From CAZHOS01 sp964534605 (GTDB taxonomy: Bacteria; Patescibacteriota; Saccharimonadia; Saccharimonadales; VXPC01), in the NCBI GenBank assembly GCA_964534605.1, contig CAZHOS010000034.1, positions 1 through 7,496 of the forward strand: a stretch of 7,496 nucleotides of DNA. The letters run 5' to 3'. Below are positions 1-6,235 of the stretch, in pieces; the stretch's first letter is position 1; each line of letters opens with the position of its first letter. The position numbers were made by a program, and so were the translations under genes. The notes beneath the pieces were generated by a model. It was not told where the DNA came from. It made no database searches and was given only the letters and a program-made list of their open reading frames with translations.

Positions 1-1
1 C

Positions 2-226
2 TATCTACAGCGTAAGATCCGGGCACACCTCGACTGGCCGGGTAGTAAAATCGTGTACAAAGGCACTCCGATAACTATCCTATCTGCGAACGCATCTTGT
101 GAACAGGGTGACGTAGATGACTGCATAGAAGTAGACGCGCTAGATAGCAAGCTATACATAAATAGATTGAGGCCGGACAACGGCAAAGAAATGTCGGCCA
201 AAGATTTCATAAACGGCTACGTGTAG
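2..226 (+). CDS. fmt: methionyl-tRNA formyltransferase, C-terminal end (5' part outside window)
   Basis: A reading frame is open from the left edge to a TAG at 224-226 and encodes the last 74 residues of a protein. It begins YLQRKIRAHLDWPGSK and ends near NGKEMSAKDFINGYV. Both ends fit the C-terminal domain of methionyl-tRNA formyltransferase: an 'R...WPG' motif follows the linker, and the closing 'GK.MSA.DF..G' matches the family's final helix (E. coli ends with a comparable GKKAMSAQDLLN). The enzyme formylates Met-tRNA(fMet) in the cytoplasm using 10-formyl-tetrahydrofolate, and this domain helps bind the tRNA. The catalytic domain lies upstream, outside the window. The gene converges on the next one with a single base between stop codons, and no terminator is visible. 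Identity rests on these motifs only; another formyltransferase with the same domain remains possible. Confidence 0.78.
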   Translation, partial: YLQRKIRAHLDWPGSKIVYKGTPITILSANASCEQGDVDDCIEVDALDSKLYINRLRPDNGKEMSAKDFINGYV

Positions 227-227
227 A

Positions 228-992
228 CTACTGAGCTGGAGACTGTGGTGGCATCTGCGATCCTGTTGCCGATGGTGGTGGGGTCGGATTAGCTGGAGGT
301 ATAGGAGTTGGGAAGACCGGAGATTGTGGTGCCTGTGATTGTGCCTGGGGTTGAGGCCCCGGCGGTATCGGCTGGTGAGTAACGGGCGCTTGTGGTTGCT
401 TCGGTGGTTGCTGAGCAAGTGGATTAACCTGAGGTTGCTGCGGTGGCATCTGGGGCTGATGGCTTGCTGGCGGCATAGGCTGTGCGGCGGGAGCAAACTG
501 CTGCGGATGCTGAGCGGCAATTGGCGCTTGACCTACGGGCGGCTGTGGCTGCATGGCGGGTTGGGGTTGGTGACTTGCTGGTACAGGAGCCGGCTGCTGC
601 GGATGTGCAGCTGGAGGCTGCGCCGCTGGCATTTGTTGATTGGGATAGGGTTGCTGATGGGTAGGAGGAGCCTGAGCTGCCTGATTAGACCCAGCTAGTA
701 TTTGCGGCGCAAGGTGGGTGATCTTCTGCTCTAGCTTGGTCATCTCTTCTGATACAACCTGCTTGTAATGTGGCAGGTTTGTTTCTAGCCAGTTAACGGC
801 ACCTGGCTCGTCCTTGCGATCTATAAAGCCCTCGAACTCGTCCAGCTGAGCATCCGTCATTTGCTCGGCAAGTCGAACACCGACCTCCATCTCTAGACTC
901 TCGTAGATATGTTGAAGCATGGCGTTCTTTTCATGCGCTGGTAGGCCACCAAGGCCTACTTTTTGGAGAAATGCGTCGTCGAGTTTAAACAT
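228..992 (-). CDS. DUF5663-like protein with a long Pro/Gln/Ala-rich disordered tail
   Basis: This 254-residue protein has two parts. Residues 1-100 form a charged, mostly helical domain starting MFKLDDAFLQKVGLGGLP, with a later stretch LAEQMTDAQLDEFEGFI. The pattern resembles a small domain I recall from Saccharibacteria and other CPR bacteria as DUF5663, which has no known function. Residues 102-254 are almost entirely Pro, Gln, Ala, Ser and His, with one Lys and no Asp or Glu, so they are probably disordered. No signal peptide, membrane segment or LPxTG-type anchor is seen. The ATG at 990-992 has an AAGG five bases upstream. The gene begins 30 bp after infB on the same strand and is probably co-transcribed with it. 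Its stop codon is one base from the fmt stop. A role beside translation factors is suggested only by position. Confidence 0.8.
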   Translation of the reverse strand: MFKLDDAFLQKVGLGGLPAHEKNAMLQHIYESLEMEVGVRLAEQMTDAQLDEFEGFIDRKDEPGAVNWLETNLPHYKQVVSEEMTKLEQKITHLAPQILAGSNQAAQAPPTHQQPYPNQQMPAAQPPAAHPQQPAPVPASHQPQPAMQPQPPVGQAPIAAQHPQQFAPAAQPMPPASHQPQMPPQQPQVNPLAQQPPKQPQAPVTHQPIPPGPQPQAQSQAPQSPVFPTPIPPANPTPPPSATGSQMPPQSPAQ

Positions 993-1022
993 AACCTTGT
1001 TAGTATAACCCTTCGCTTCCGG

Positions 1023-2786
1023 CTATGAAAGCTTTCTTTCTTTTAGCTCGCTACTGTAGAACTCTAGCCTATCGCCTTCCTGCAAAACAGTCTTAGTCTC
1101 GGTTGCTAGGTTAAGGCCACACATCTCGCCCTTATTAACCTCGTGTGTATCCTGAGGGCCTTTCTTAAGGTTGGTGACCACCGCTTCGGCGATCTTCTTT
1201 TTGTCGCGGATAATCCGAACGTTAGACGGTAGGCGCAGGGTGCCTTCAGTCACTTCGCCGCCACAGATAACCTCCGTCTTGGTGGTATTAAACACACCCT
1301 TTACTTTTAGCTTGCCCAGCTCGGTAATAACTTCTTCTGGAGACAAGAGCTCTTCCAGGCTAGTGCGGACATCGTCTAGCAGTTCGTATATGACGGTAAA
1401 TATCTTTATCTCGACGCCTTCTTGGGTTGCAAGTCGTCTGATGCTAGCTGACACGTCTAGATTAAAGCCGTATATAACAGCCTCCGAGGCCGCGGCGCTA
1501 CGAACATCGTTCTCGCCAATAGACCCTACCCCGGATCCAACCACGCGGGAAGCGATCTCTTCTGTATCTAGTGATTTAATACTGTCGATGACTGACGTTA
1601 AGGACCCTTGCACGTCTGCTTTGACGAGTATATTAAACTCATCCACCTTAGTACGTTTGCTGATAATTCTTAGGAGCTCCGTGCTAGTCATGTCACTGGA
1701 GGAGACTCCACGGGACTGGGCTTCGGCGGCTAGTTTCTTGGCTTGCTTTTCGCTGGCAACAACACGGAACGAATCACCGAAATCTGGCAGAGATTTTAGT
1801 CCACACACTAGCGCTGGTGAAGACGGTCCGGCAAGCTTTATTGTTTTACCATAGGAGTCCTTGAGGACACGAACTTTGCCGTAAACCTTGCCAGCAACCA
1901 CGAAGTCGCCTTGATTCAGAACACCTTCTTGCACAAGCACAACAGCCGTTGGCCCCATGCCAGTCTGCATGCGCGCCTCGATTACTAAACCTTCGGCGTC
2001 ACCCCGACTATCAGCCTTGAACTCTTCGACATCCGATATAAGTAAGATCATCTCCATAAGCTTGTCGATGCCCTCGCCTGTCTTGGCGCTGACTGGCACA
2101 ATAACCGTATCGCCACCCCAGTCCTCTGGCAGCATCTCGATCTCTGCAAGTTGCTGCTTGAGCCTGTCTATATTGGCTGCTTCTTTGTCTACCTTGTTGG
2201 CGGCGACGATCATCTTGACGCCGGCCTTCTTGGCAAAGCGTATGGCTTCTTTGGTCTGGGGTTTGATGCCGTCGTCAGCAGCGATAACGATGACCGCTAG
2301 GTCTGTCAGGGCTGCACCGTGCTCGCGGATAGCTGCGAAAGCCTCGTGCCCAGGTGTATCCATAAATGTAATCGCTCGGTCACCGTGCTGGACCTGGTAG
2401 GCGCTAATGTGCTGAGTTATACCGCCAGCTTCGCCCTCAGCCACACTGCCGCCGCGGATCTTGTCTAGCAAAGATGTCTTGCCGTGATCGACGTGGCCCA
2501 TAACAGCCACAACAGGCGGGCGGGCGTCTAGCTTCGCGCCTTCGCGCTCTTGCTTTTGGGTTGCAACAGAGGATTCCTGCACATCTGCTTCTTTCTGAAC
2601 GAGTTCTACCTCAAGGCCTAGCTCGTCAACCAAAATACTGGCTGTATCGATATCTATTTTTTCGTTAAGGGTAATCATCACGCCGTTCTTAAAAAGCTCG
2701 GCGACCAAAGTAGTTGGCGGCAGCTCCAGCTGCTCAGCTAAAGCGCTGAGCGTGAGTGAGCCATCGATTTCGATCTTGCGTGACAT
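1023..2786 (-). CDS. infB: translation initiation factor IF-2
   Basis: IF-2 is the GTPase that places fMet-tRNA on the 30S subunit and promotes 50S joining. All five G motifs are visible: GHVDHGKT at 97-104, GGITQH at 121-126, DTPGHE at 143-148, NKVD at 197-200 and SAK at 233-235. An IF2_N domain covers about residues 4-54, the GTPase 90-255, a beta-barrel domain about 265-345, IF-2 domain 3 about 370-480 (with KADVQGS at 389-395), and the tRNA-binding C-terminal barrel about 484-580. At 587 residues it is a short form, without the long N-terminal extension of enterobacterial IF-2 (about 890 residues). The ATG at 2784-2786 has a strong AGAGGGG Shine-Dalgarno at 2792-2798. It follows rpsA by 42 bp. 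Neither nusA nor rbfA, its common neighbours elsewhere, is adjacent. Confidence 0.98.
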   Translation of the reverse strand: MSRKIEIDGSLTLSALAEQLELPPTTLVAELFKNGVMITLNEKIDIDTASILVDELGLEVELVQKEADVQESSVATQKQEREGAKLDARPPVVAVMGHVDHGKTSLLDKIRGGSVAEGEAGGITQHISAYQVQHGDRAITFMDTPGHEAFAAIREHGAALTDLAVIVIAADDGIKPQTKEAIRFAKKAGVKMIVAANKVDKEAANIDRLKQQLAEIEMLPEDWGGDTVIVPVSAKTGEGIDKLMEMILLISDVEEFKADSRGDAEGLVIEARMQTGMGPTAVVLVQEGVLNQGDFVVAGKVYGKVRVLKDSYGKTIKLAGPSSPALVCGLKSLPDFGDSFRVVASEKQAKKLAAEAQSRGVSSSDMTSTELLRIISKRTKVDEFNILVKADVQGSLTSVIDSIKSLDTEEIASRVVGSGVGSIGENDVRSAAASEAVIYGFNLDVSASIRRLATQEGVEIKIFTVIYELLDDVRTSLEELLSPEEVITELGKLKVKGVFNTTKTEVICGGEVTEGTLRLPSNVRIIRDKKKIAEAVVTNLKKGPQDTHEVNKGEMCGLNLATETKTVLQEGDRLEFYSSELKERKLS

Positions 2787-2803
2787 ATCTGCCCCTCTTT
2801 TCT

Positions 2804-2818
2804 GCAGGCCCTGCCTGC
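2804..2818 (-). other. intercistronic hairpin between rpsA and infB
   Basis: GCAGGC at 2804-2809 and GCCTGC at 2813-2818 form a perfect 6-bp GC-rich stem with a 3-base loop, just upstream of the infB Shine-Dalgarno. No T-run follows on the minus strand, so this is not a standard terminator. It could affect mRNA processing or the S1 to IF-2 expression ratio, but that is inference. Confidence 0.4.
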
Positions 2819-2828
2819 TCGTTTTATT

Positions 2829-3887
2829 TTATGACTTCATACTAAGAGCAATCTTGCGACCACTTGTATCGATGTCGAGTATCTTGAACTGCTTGGACTC
2901 GCCGAGCTTAAAGACCTTTTCTGGATCTGCCTGTTCATCTGCCTCACCCATCTCGGAGATATGCACCAAGGCTTCAACAGCTGGGCTGATCTGCACAAAT
3001 GCGCCAAACGGCGTAATACGTGTAATCTTGCCCTCTACCGAGCCACCTTTTTCGAGGTCCTTGACCTCGGACGTCCATGGGTCTTCGCTCATCTTTTTAA
3101 GGCTAAGACTAAGCCTGTCCTTATCGATACCGATAATCTTGGCTTCGACCAGCTCGCCGATCTTGATGTACTTGCGAGGATCCTCGATACGCTCCCAAGA
3201 TATTTCAGAGATATGTATAAGGCCTTCGATGCCATCAACGTTAACGAATGCGCCGAAGTCAATTACTCCAGTGACAAGACCCTTAACAACGTCGCCTTCC
3301 TTAAGCTTAGAGAAGCGGTTGGCGATGTCTTCCTTAAGAGCTTCTTTCTCGGAGAAAATAAGCTTGTTTTCTTTGCGGTCGATGTCCAGAATGCGCACGC
3401 GAATATCCTTGCCAACAATGCCATGTAGTTTCTGTAGGATCTCGTCCTTATCCGATCCAGACACTCTAGGATAGTTGTCGGCCGATAGCTGAGATACCGG
3501 CAAGAAACCACGTATACCTTGCAGCTCGACCAATAGTCCCCCGCGGTTTGCGTCGTATGGACTAATGCTAACCGTCTCTTTAGCTTCAAAGAGCTTCTGC
3601 AGCTCTTCCCAGCCGCGATCCTTGGCTGCTCGGCGAAGACTGAGGACAGCGTGGCCGTCTTTGGTCTCTGGATCGACAACGCTGGCCGTGACACTGGCAC
3701 CAAGTTCTAGCGTTGTGCCATGACCTAGCTCGCGCCTAGACACGACTCCGATGCCTCTGGCACCCATATCGAGCCAGACTTCGTGCTTCTTTACTGTTAT
3801 TACATTACCTTCTACAACCTCACCTGATTGTAGTGGCTGAATGCTGTCGTCTGCCAGCAAATCATCCATAGTTATAGCTTTAGCCAT
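2829..3887 (-). CDS. rpsA: 30S ribosomal protein S1, four S1 domains
   Basis: The 352-residue protein is built from four S1 (OB-fold) RNA-binding repeats at about residues 21-86, 103-180, 197-264 and 281-350. The third and fourth carry the typical FGAFV core (211-215 and 294-298) with GLIHISE and ALVHISE downstream. The second is the most divergent, as is usual in short S1 proteins. S1 binds mRNA and helps the 30S subunit load structured or weakly led messages. Four domains is the short form seen outside the Proteobacteria, compared with six in E. coli. There is no KH domain, so this is not NusA although it precedes infB. The ATG at 3885-3887 has GAGGAG at 3898-3903, a 10-base spacing that is slightly long. 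It is the first gene of the operon and has its own promoter at 4009-4037. Confidence 0.93.
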   Translation of the reverse strand: MAKAITMDDLLADDSIQPLQSGEVVEGNVITVKKHEVWLDMGARGIGVVSRRELGHGTTLELGASVTASVVDPETKDGHAVLSLRRAAKDRGWEELQKLFEAKETVSISPYDANRGGLLVELQGIRGFLPVSQLSADNYPRVSGSDKDEILQKLHGIVGKDIRVRILDIDRKENKLIFSEKEALKEDIANRFSKLKEGDVVKGLVTGVIDFGAFVNVDGIEGLIHISEISWERIEDPRKYIKIGELVEAKIIGIDKDRLSLSLKKMSEDPWTSEVKDLEKGGSVEGKITRITPFGAFVQISPAVEALVHISEMGEADEQADPEKVFKLGESKQFKILDIDTSGRKIALSMKS

Positions 3888-3921
3888 GAACTTAAAACTC
3901 CTCTTAATTTCCGTGCTTGAT

Positions 3922-3937
3922 GACAGTCATGACTGTC
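3922..3937. repeat. perfect 16-bp palindrome in the rpsA leader
   Basis: GACAGTCATGACTGTC is a perfect inverted repeat with no central spacer. It lies about 18 bases upstream of the rpsA Shine-Dalgarno and downstream of the predicted rpsA start site, so it would be part of the 5' UTR. A dimeric regulator could bind it as DNA. As RNA it could form a tight hairpin involved in S1 autoregulation. The palindrome is directly seen; the function is inferred. Confidence 0.5.
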
Positions 3938-3987
3938 TCTTGCTCGCCTTGATGTCTGAGCTCAAACTTAGTTAATAAAATATTAAG

Positions 3988-4016
3988 TTGATAAATCAGA
4001 TTACCCTTATTCTACT
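3988..4016 (+). promoter_or_regulatory. candidate promoter for the ROK kinase gene
   Basis: TTGATA at 3988-3993 (5 of 6 to the sigma-70 -35 consensus), a 17-bp spacer and TCTACT at 4011-4016 (4 of 6) point toward the + strand gene at 4092. Its -10 overlaps the -10 of the opposing rpsA promoter, so the two could not be occupied at once. The -10 is modest, so this call is weaker than its partner. Confidence 0.4.
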
Positions 4017-4037
4017 CTAGGGGTCGAGAGAAGTAAA
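4009..4037 (-). promoter_or_regulatory. candidate promoter for the rpsA-infB operon
   Basis: Read on the minus strand, TTTACT (4032-4037, 4 of 6), a 17-bp spacer and TAGAAT (4009-4014, 5 of 6) form a sigma-70-type promoter. Transcription would begin near 4002 and give a 5' UTR of about 115 nt containing an AT-rich stretch and the 3922-3937 palindrome. Confidence 0.55.
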
Positions 4038-4091
4038 GCCTCCACACACCAGGGCTTTTAGTTTGGCTGGCGGTGGTATATCCTAAGAGGC

Positions 4092-4904
4092 ATGAGAACA
4101 TGCATTGATATTGGTGGAACAAAAGTACTTATTGCCAACGTAGACGACAGCGGCAAAATTGTCGAGAGCTACAAATTTAAAACACCCAGCGCTTACCCGG
4201 AGTTTCTAAAACAGGTTGAGGCAGAGCTAGCCAAATTCGAAATATCTGAATCAACTGTTGTAGTTGGCGTACCGGCCAAGATTAACCGCGAGACCGGTAG
4301 CTGTGCCGACTACTTTGGTAACCGCGACTGGGAACACGTGCCAATCGCTGCCGACATATCCAAGATGATCAACCGCAAAGTCGTTATCGAAAACGACGCC
4401 AATCTAGCCGGCCTCGGTGAATACTACGCCCTCGATCAGCCACGCCCAGACGAAGCACTGTATGTGACTATTAGCACCGGTATCGGCACTGGTTTTGTAA
4501 AACAGGGCAAGCTCGACCCCGACCACCTCGATAGCGAAGGTGGCCACATGCTGCTAGAACGCGGCGGCAAGCTTGTGTCATGGGAGTCTATCGCTTCGGG
4601 TAAATCAATCGTTGCTAAATACGACAAACTCGCCTCCGAAATAACCAGCCAAGACGACTGGAAAGACATCAGCAGAAACATTGCCATTGGCTTCGTTAAC
4701 ATCTTCTCAATTGTAGAGCCTGACGTCGTTATCATTGGTGGTGGCGTTGGTTCGTCGTTCGAACTTTTTAAGCAGCCGCTGCAGGACTGGCTGCAAGAAA
4801 TAGCCCCAAAGATGATAGACATACCCCCAATCATCAAGGCCAGCCAGCCAGAAGAGGCGGTTATACTGGGTGCATACCAGCTATCCAAGCAGCTCGATGA
4901 CTAA
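4092..4904 (+). CDS. ROK-family sugar kinase (glucokinase-like), lacking the zinc-binding cysteine motif
   Basis: ROK kinases phosphorylate glucose or related sugars with ATP. The 270-residue protein begins with the phosphate-binding DIGGTK (6-11), has END at 100-102 carrying the probable catalytic Asp, STGIGTG at 128-134, the sugar-contacting EGGH at 149-152 and GGGVG at 216-220. Most ROK proteins follow EGGH with a CxCGxxGCxE zinc site. Here that segment reads ERGGKLVSWESIASG: the Glu and ASG are kept but the cysteines are gone. There is no N-terminal helix-turn-helix, so it is an enzyme type rather than a NagC-type repressor. Substrate cannot be told from sequence. AAGAGG lies only one base before the ATG, which is unusually close, but the start is fixed by the motif near the N-terminus. 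It overlaps the next gene by 8 bp. Confidence 0.88.
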   Translation: MRTCIDIGGTKVLIANVDDSGKIVESYKFKTPSAYPEFLKQVEAELAKFEISESTVVVGVPAKINRETGSCADYFGNRDWEHVPIAADISKMINRKVVIENDANLAGLGEYYALDQPRPDEALYVTISTGIGTGFVKQGKLDPDHLDSEGGHMLLERGGKLVSWESIASGKSIVAKYDKLASEITSQDDWKDISRNIAIGFVNIFSIVEPDVVIIGGGVGSSFELFKQPLQDWLQEIAPKMIDIPPIIKASQPEEAVILGAYQLSKQLDD

Positions 4905-5385
4905 GCCAAGCACAACTTTTACTCAAATAATAAATGACCACCCAGAATATGTATTCGTCGAGTCCAATGTTTATTGTTGGAGCCCAGCCACCAATACCAT
5001 TAGCTACATACCGGGCAGGACAACAGGCGACTGTGTCATATCGCTACTGCATGAGCTTGGGCACGCCAAGCGGCAGCATACCAGCTACTCTATAGACTCC
5101 CAGCTAGTGCAAATGGAACTCGAAGCCTGGAATACCGCCCAAGAGCTATGTCAAAAATACGGCGTGTCTATCCCCCAGTCCAAGGTAGACGAAAGCCTCG
5201 ATACCTACCGTGAATGGCAGCTTAGTAGATCGCTCTGCCCCAACTGCCGCTTGGCCGGCCTGCAGTCCGACCAGACACTCGACTACACCTGCATCAACTG
5301 TGCACGCTGCTGGAGCGTACCAGAGAACTCCCAATGCGTGATCCAACGAAAGGTCAACCCCGCCAAACTAGCCGCCCAAATATAA
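4897..5385 (+). CDS. putative HExxH zinc metallopeptidase with C-terminal zinc ribbon
   Basis: I do not recognise a named family. Counting from the ATG at 4897 (162 residues), HELGH at 52-56 is a zinc-protease motif. The following MELEAW (E74, E76) lies at the spacing where gluzincin-like and ImmA/IrrE-like proteins supply the third zinc ligand. CPNC (114-117) and CINC (132-135) form a Cys4 zinc ribbon, with another Cys at 138. There is no signal peptide or membrane segment, so it should be cytoplasmic. The ATG overlaps the ROK gene end as ATGACTAA, suggesting translational coupling, since no strong Shine-Dalgarno is visible. A GTG at 4870 in the same frame would add nine residues but lies deeper in the ROK gene. 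Peptidase activity is inferred from motifs; substrate is unknown. Confidence 0.72.
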   Translation: MTKPSTTFTQIINDHPEYVFVESNVYCWSPATNTISYIPGRTTGDCVISLLHELGHAKRQHTSYSIDSQLVQMELEAWNTAQELCQKYGVSIPQSKVDESLDTYREWQLSRSLCPNCRLAGLQSDQTLDYTCINCARCWSVPENSQCVIQRKVNPAKLAAQI

Positions 5386-5418
5386 AACACCCAGCAGCCC
5401 AAGACTGCCAGGTGTTTT
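5384..5418. terminator. bidirectional intrinsic terminator between convergent genes
   Basis: AAAACACC (5384-5391) pairs with GGTGTTTT (5411-5418), and an inner GCAG/CTGC stem (5394-5397 with 5405-5408) closes the loop. Because the outer stem is A-rich on one side and T-rich on the other, each strand's transcript ends in a run of U. It starts in the metallopeptidase stop codon and lies 17 bp from the stop of the minus-strand gene. Confidence 0.75.
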
Positions 5419-5435
5419 AATGATAGTGGTACTAA

Positions 5436-5678
5436 CTATACAGCGCTTTTTGTGCGCTTTACAGCCTTACCGCGGCGGCTAATAGCGCCACCCTTAGCAC
5501 CAACAAGCTTTGCTCGCTGCTTGCCTGTGAGGCCGTCGTCGCCAACCTTCGGGCTAGCAAAGCCGCCAGTGTTACTGCGCTTGCCACCCATTGCACCGAT
5601 CTTCTTGTAGAAGTCATTGCCGTGACGCTTTACGTTAGTCTTTGCAGCTAGCTTTCCGCCAGTTTTACTTCCTGCCAT
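5436..5678 (-). CDS. small very basic KGG/con-10-like protein
   Basis: The 80-residue product holds about 20 Lys/Arg and only three Asp/Glu. It has two glycine repeats, IGAMGGKR at 27-34 and VGAKGGAISRRG at 59-70, typical of small proteins annotated as KGG or stress-induced con-10/GsiB-like. It starts MAGSKTGGKLAAKTN, with HGNDFYKKIG following, a pattern I recall from short proteins in many bacteria. Such proteins are probably disordered and are linked in some organisms to stress; the charge could also suit nucleic-acid binding. No function is demonstrated. The ATG at 5676-5678 has GGGGAGAT at 5688-5694. It is likely transcribed from the consensus promoter at 5808-5836 through the terminator at 5766-5791, and ends at the shared terminator at 5384-5418. 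Confidence 0.8.
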   Translation of the reverse strand: MAGSKTGGKLAAKTNVKRHGNDFYKKIGAMGGKRSNTGGFASPKVGDDGLTGKQRAKLVGAKGGAISRRGKAVKRTKSAV

Positions 5679-5765
5679 AGTATTGTATCTCCCCAGCTCC
5701 TTTGGACCACCAACCCAGAAGACCTGTATTTCCTTTTGTATAAATCCATCTAGGATTAGATAAAG

Positions 5766-5791
5766 AAAAAGGCCCCCGAAAAACGGAGACC
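5766..5791 (-). terminator. intrinsic terminator or attenuator upstream of the KGG-like gene
   Basis: On the minus strand GGTCTCCG (5784-5791), a TTTTT loop and CGGGGGCC (5771-5778) make an 8-bp stem with two G-U pairs, followed by TTTTT (5766-5770). This is a classic intrinsic terminator. It can end the Nudix operon (stop at 5852). It also lies about 10 nt after the predicted start of the promoter at 5808-5836, so it may act as an attenuator. Confidence 0.8.
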
Positions 5792-5807
5792 CTCTCTTAA
5801 CATTAGT

Positions 5808-5836
5808 ATTATAACAAGCTATTGCTTATATGTCAA
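5808..5836 (-). promoter_or_regulatory. perfect sigma-70 consensus promoter
   Basis: The minus strand reads TTGACA (5831-5836), exactly 17 bp, then TATAAT (5808-5813), a 12 of 12 match. The start would be near 5801. It sits just after the Nudix stop codon and faces the KGG-like gene, with the terminator at 5766-5791 in between. Confidence 0.85.
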
Positions 5837-5853
5837 TAAACTTTTGCTTATTT
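5819..5853. repeat. 13-bp direct repeat with a 22-bp period around the -35
   Basis: Positions 5819-5831 and 5841-5853 match at 11 of 13 bases, with TTGCTTAT shared exactly (5822-5829 and 5844-5851). The start-to-start distance of 22 bp is about two helical turns. One copy lies in the promoter spacer, touching the -35, and the other just upstream of it, so they could be tandem sites for a regulator of the consensus promoter. AT-rich chance similarity is possible. Confidence 0.4.
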
Positions 5854-6235
5854 ACTTTTTAGCTAGAACATCCTCTACAGCCGCCAGTATGTGGGCGGCG
5901 TGCTTTGTGTCTGGCATATCATCTAGGTCGGCAAATGCAAGCCGGTCTATGCCCTCGCCCGGCACAACTCGACGGCTATCGACAGCACCAGTGTAAATAA
6001 ACCTCCTAGATATACCGTCGTGGTTCAAAAGCTCCGAAACAAAAGAAAGATCCGAGACACCGCTGGGCACCTCTTCTTCCATCTCGCGCGCCACGGCCTG
6101 ATCGGGCGTCTCCCCTGGTTCGAACTTACCGCCAGGCAGTTTGGCATTAGGATCGTCATCTTCAACCACTAATAAAAATCTACCCTTCTCGTCAAAAAGC
6201 ACCACCCGAACACTATCAATCGCCTGCTTGTTCAT
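5852..6235 (-). CDS. Nudix hydrolase
   Basis: Nudix enzymes hydrolyse nucleoside diphosphates linked to another moiety, often clearing damaged nucleotides. In this 127-residue protein the Nudix box starts at G36, with E42 after five residues and REMEEE at 50-55, giving the metal-binding REUxEE core. The usual Gly after it is replaced: EEVPSG stands where EExG would be expected. The rest fits a single small Nudix domain, with LPGGKFEPGE before the helix. Substrate cannot be assigned. The ATG at 6233-6235 overlaps the GNAT stop as ATGA, so the two are translationally coupled. It is the last gene of a three-gene operon that can end at 5766-5791. Confidence 0.92.
   Translation of the reverse strand: MNKQAIDSVRVVLFDEKGRFLLVVEDDDPNAKLPGGKFEPGETPDQAVAREMEEEVPSGVSDLSFVSELLNHDGISRRFIYTGAVDSRRVVPGEGIDRLAFADLDDMPDTKHAAHILAAVEDVLAKK

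Noticed and set aside
339..698. Plus-strand reading frames opposite the Pro/Gln-rich tail, with another on the minus strand at 152-520
   Set aside because: They arise from the biased codons of the low-complexity tail and show no domain or ribosome binding site.
1171..3474. Long plus-strand reading frames opposite infB and rpsA
   Set aside because: The products are serine-rich shadows with no recognisable motif, while the minus strand encodes clear IF-2 and S1.
3263..3703. Minus-strand frame within rpsA
   Set aside because: It is out of frame with S1, which explains every codon here.
4436..4888. Minus-strand frame opposite the ROK kinase, with similar ones at 5146-5346 and 6924-7172
   Set aside because: They are antisense shadows of motif-bearing genes without their own start signals.
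5590..5745. 33-codon leader frame overlapping the start of the KGG-like gene
   Set aside because: No ribosome binding site precedes it and it shows no regulatory codon run.
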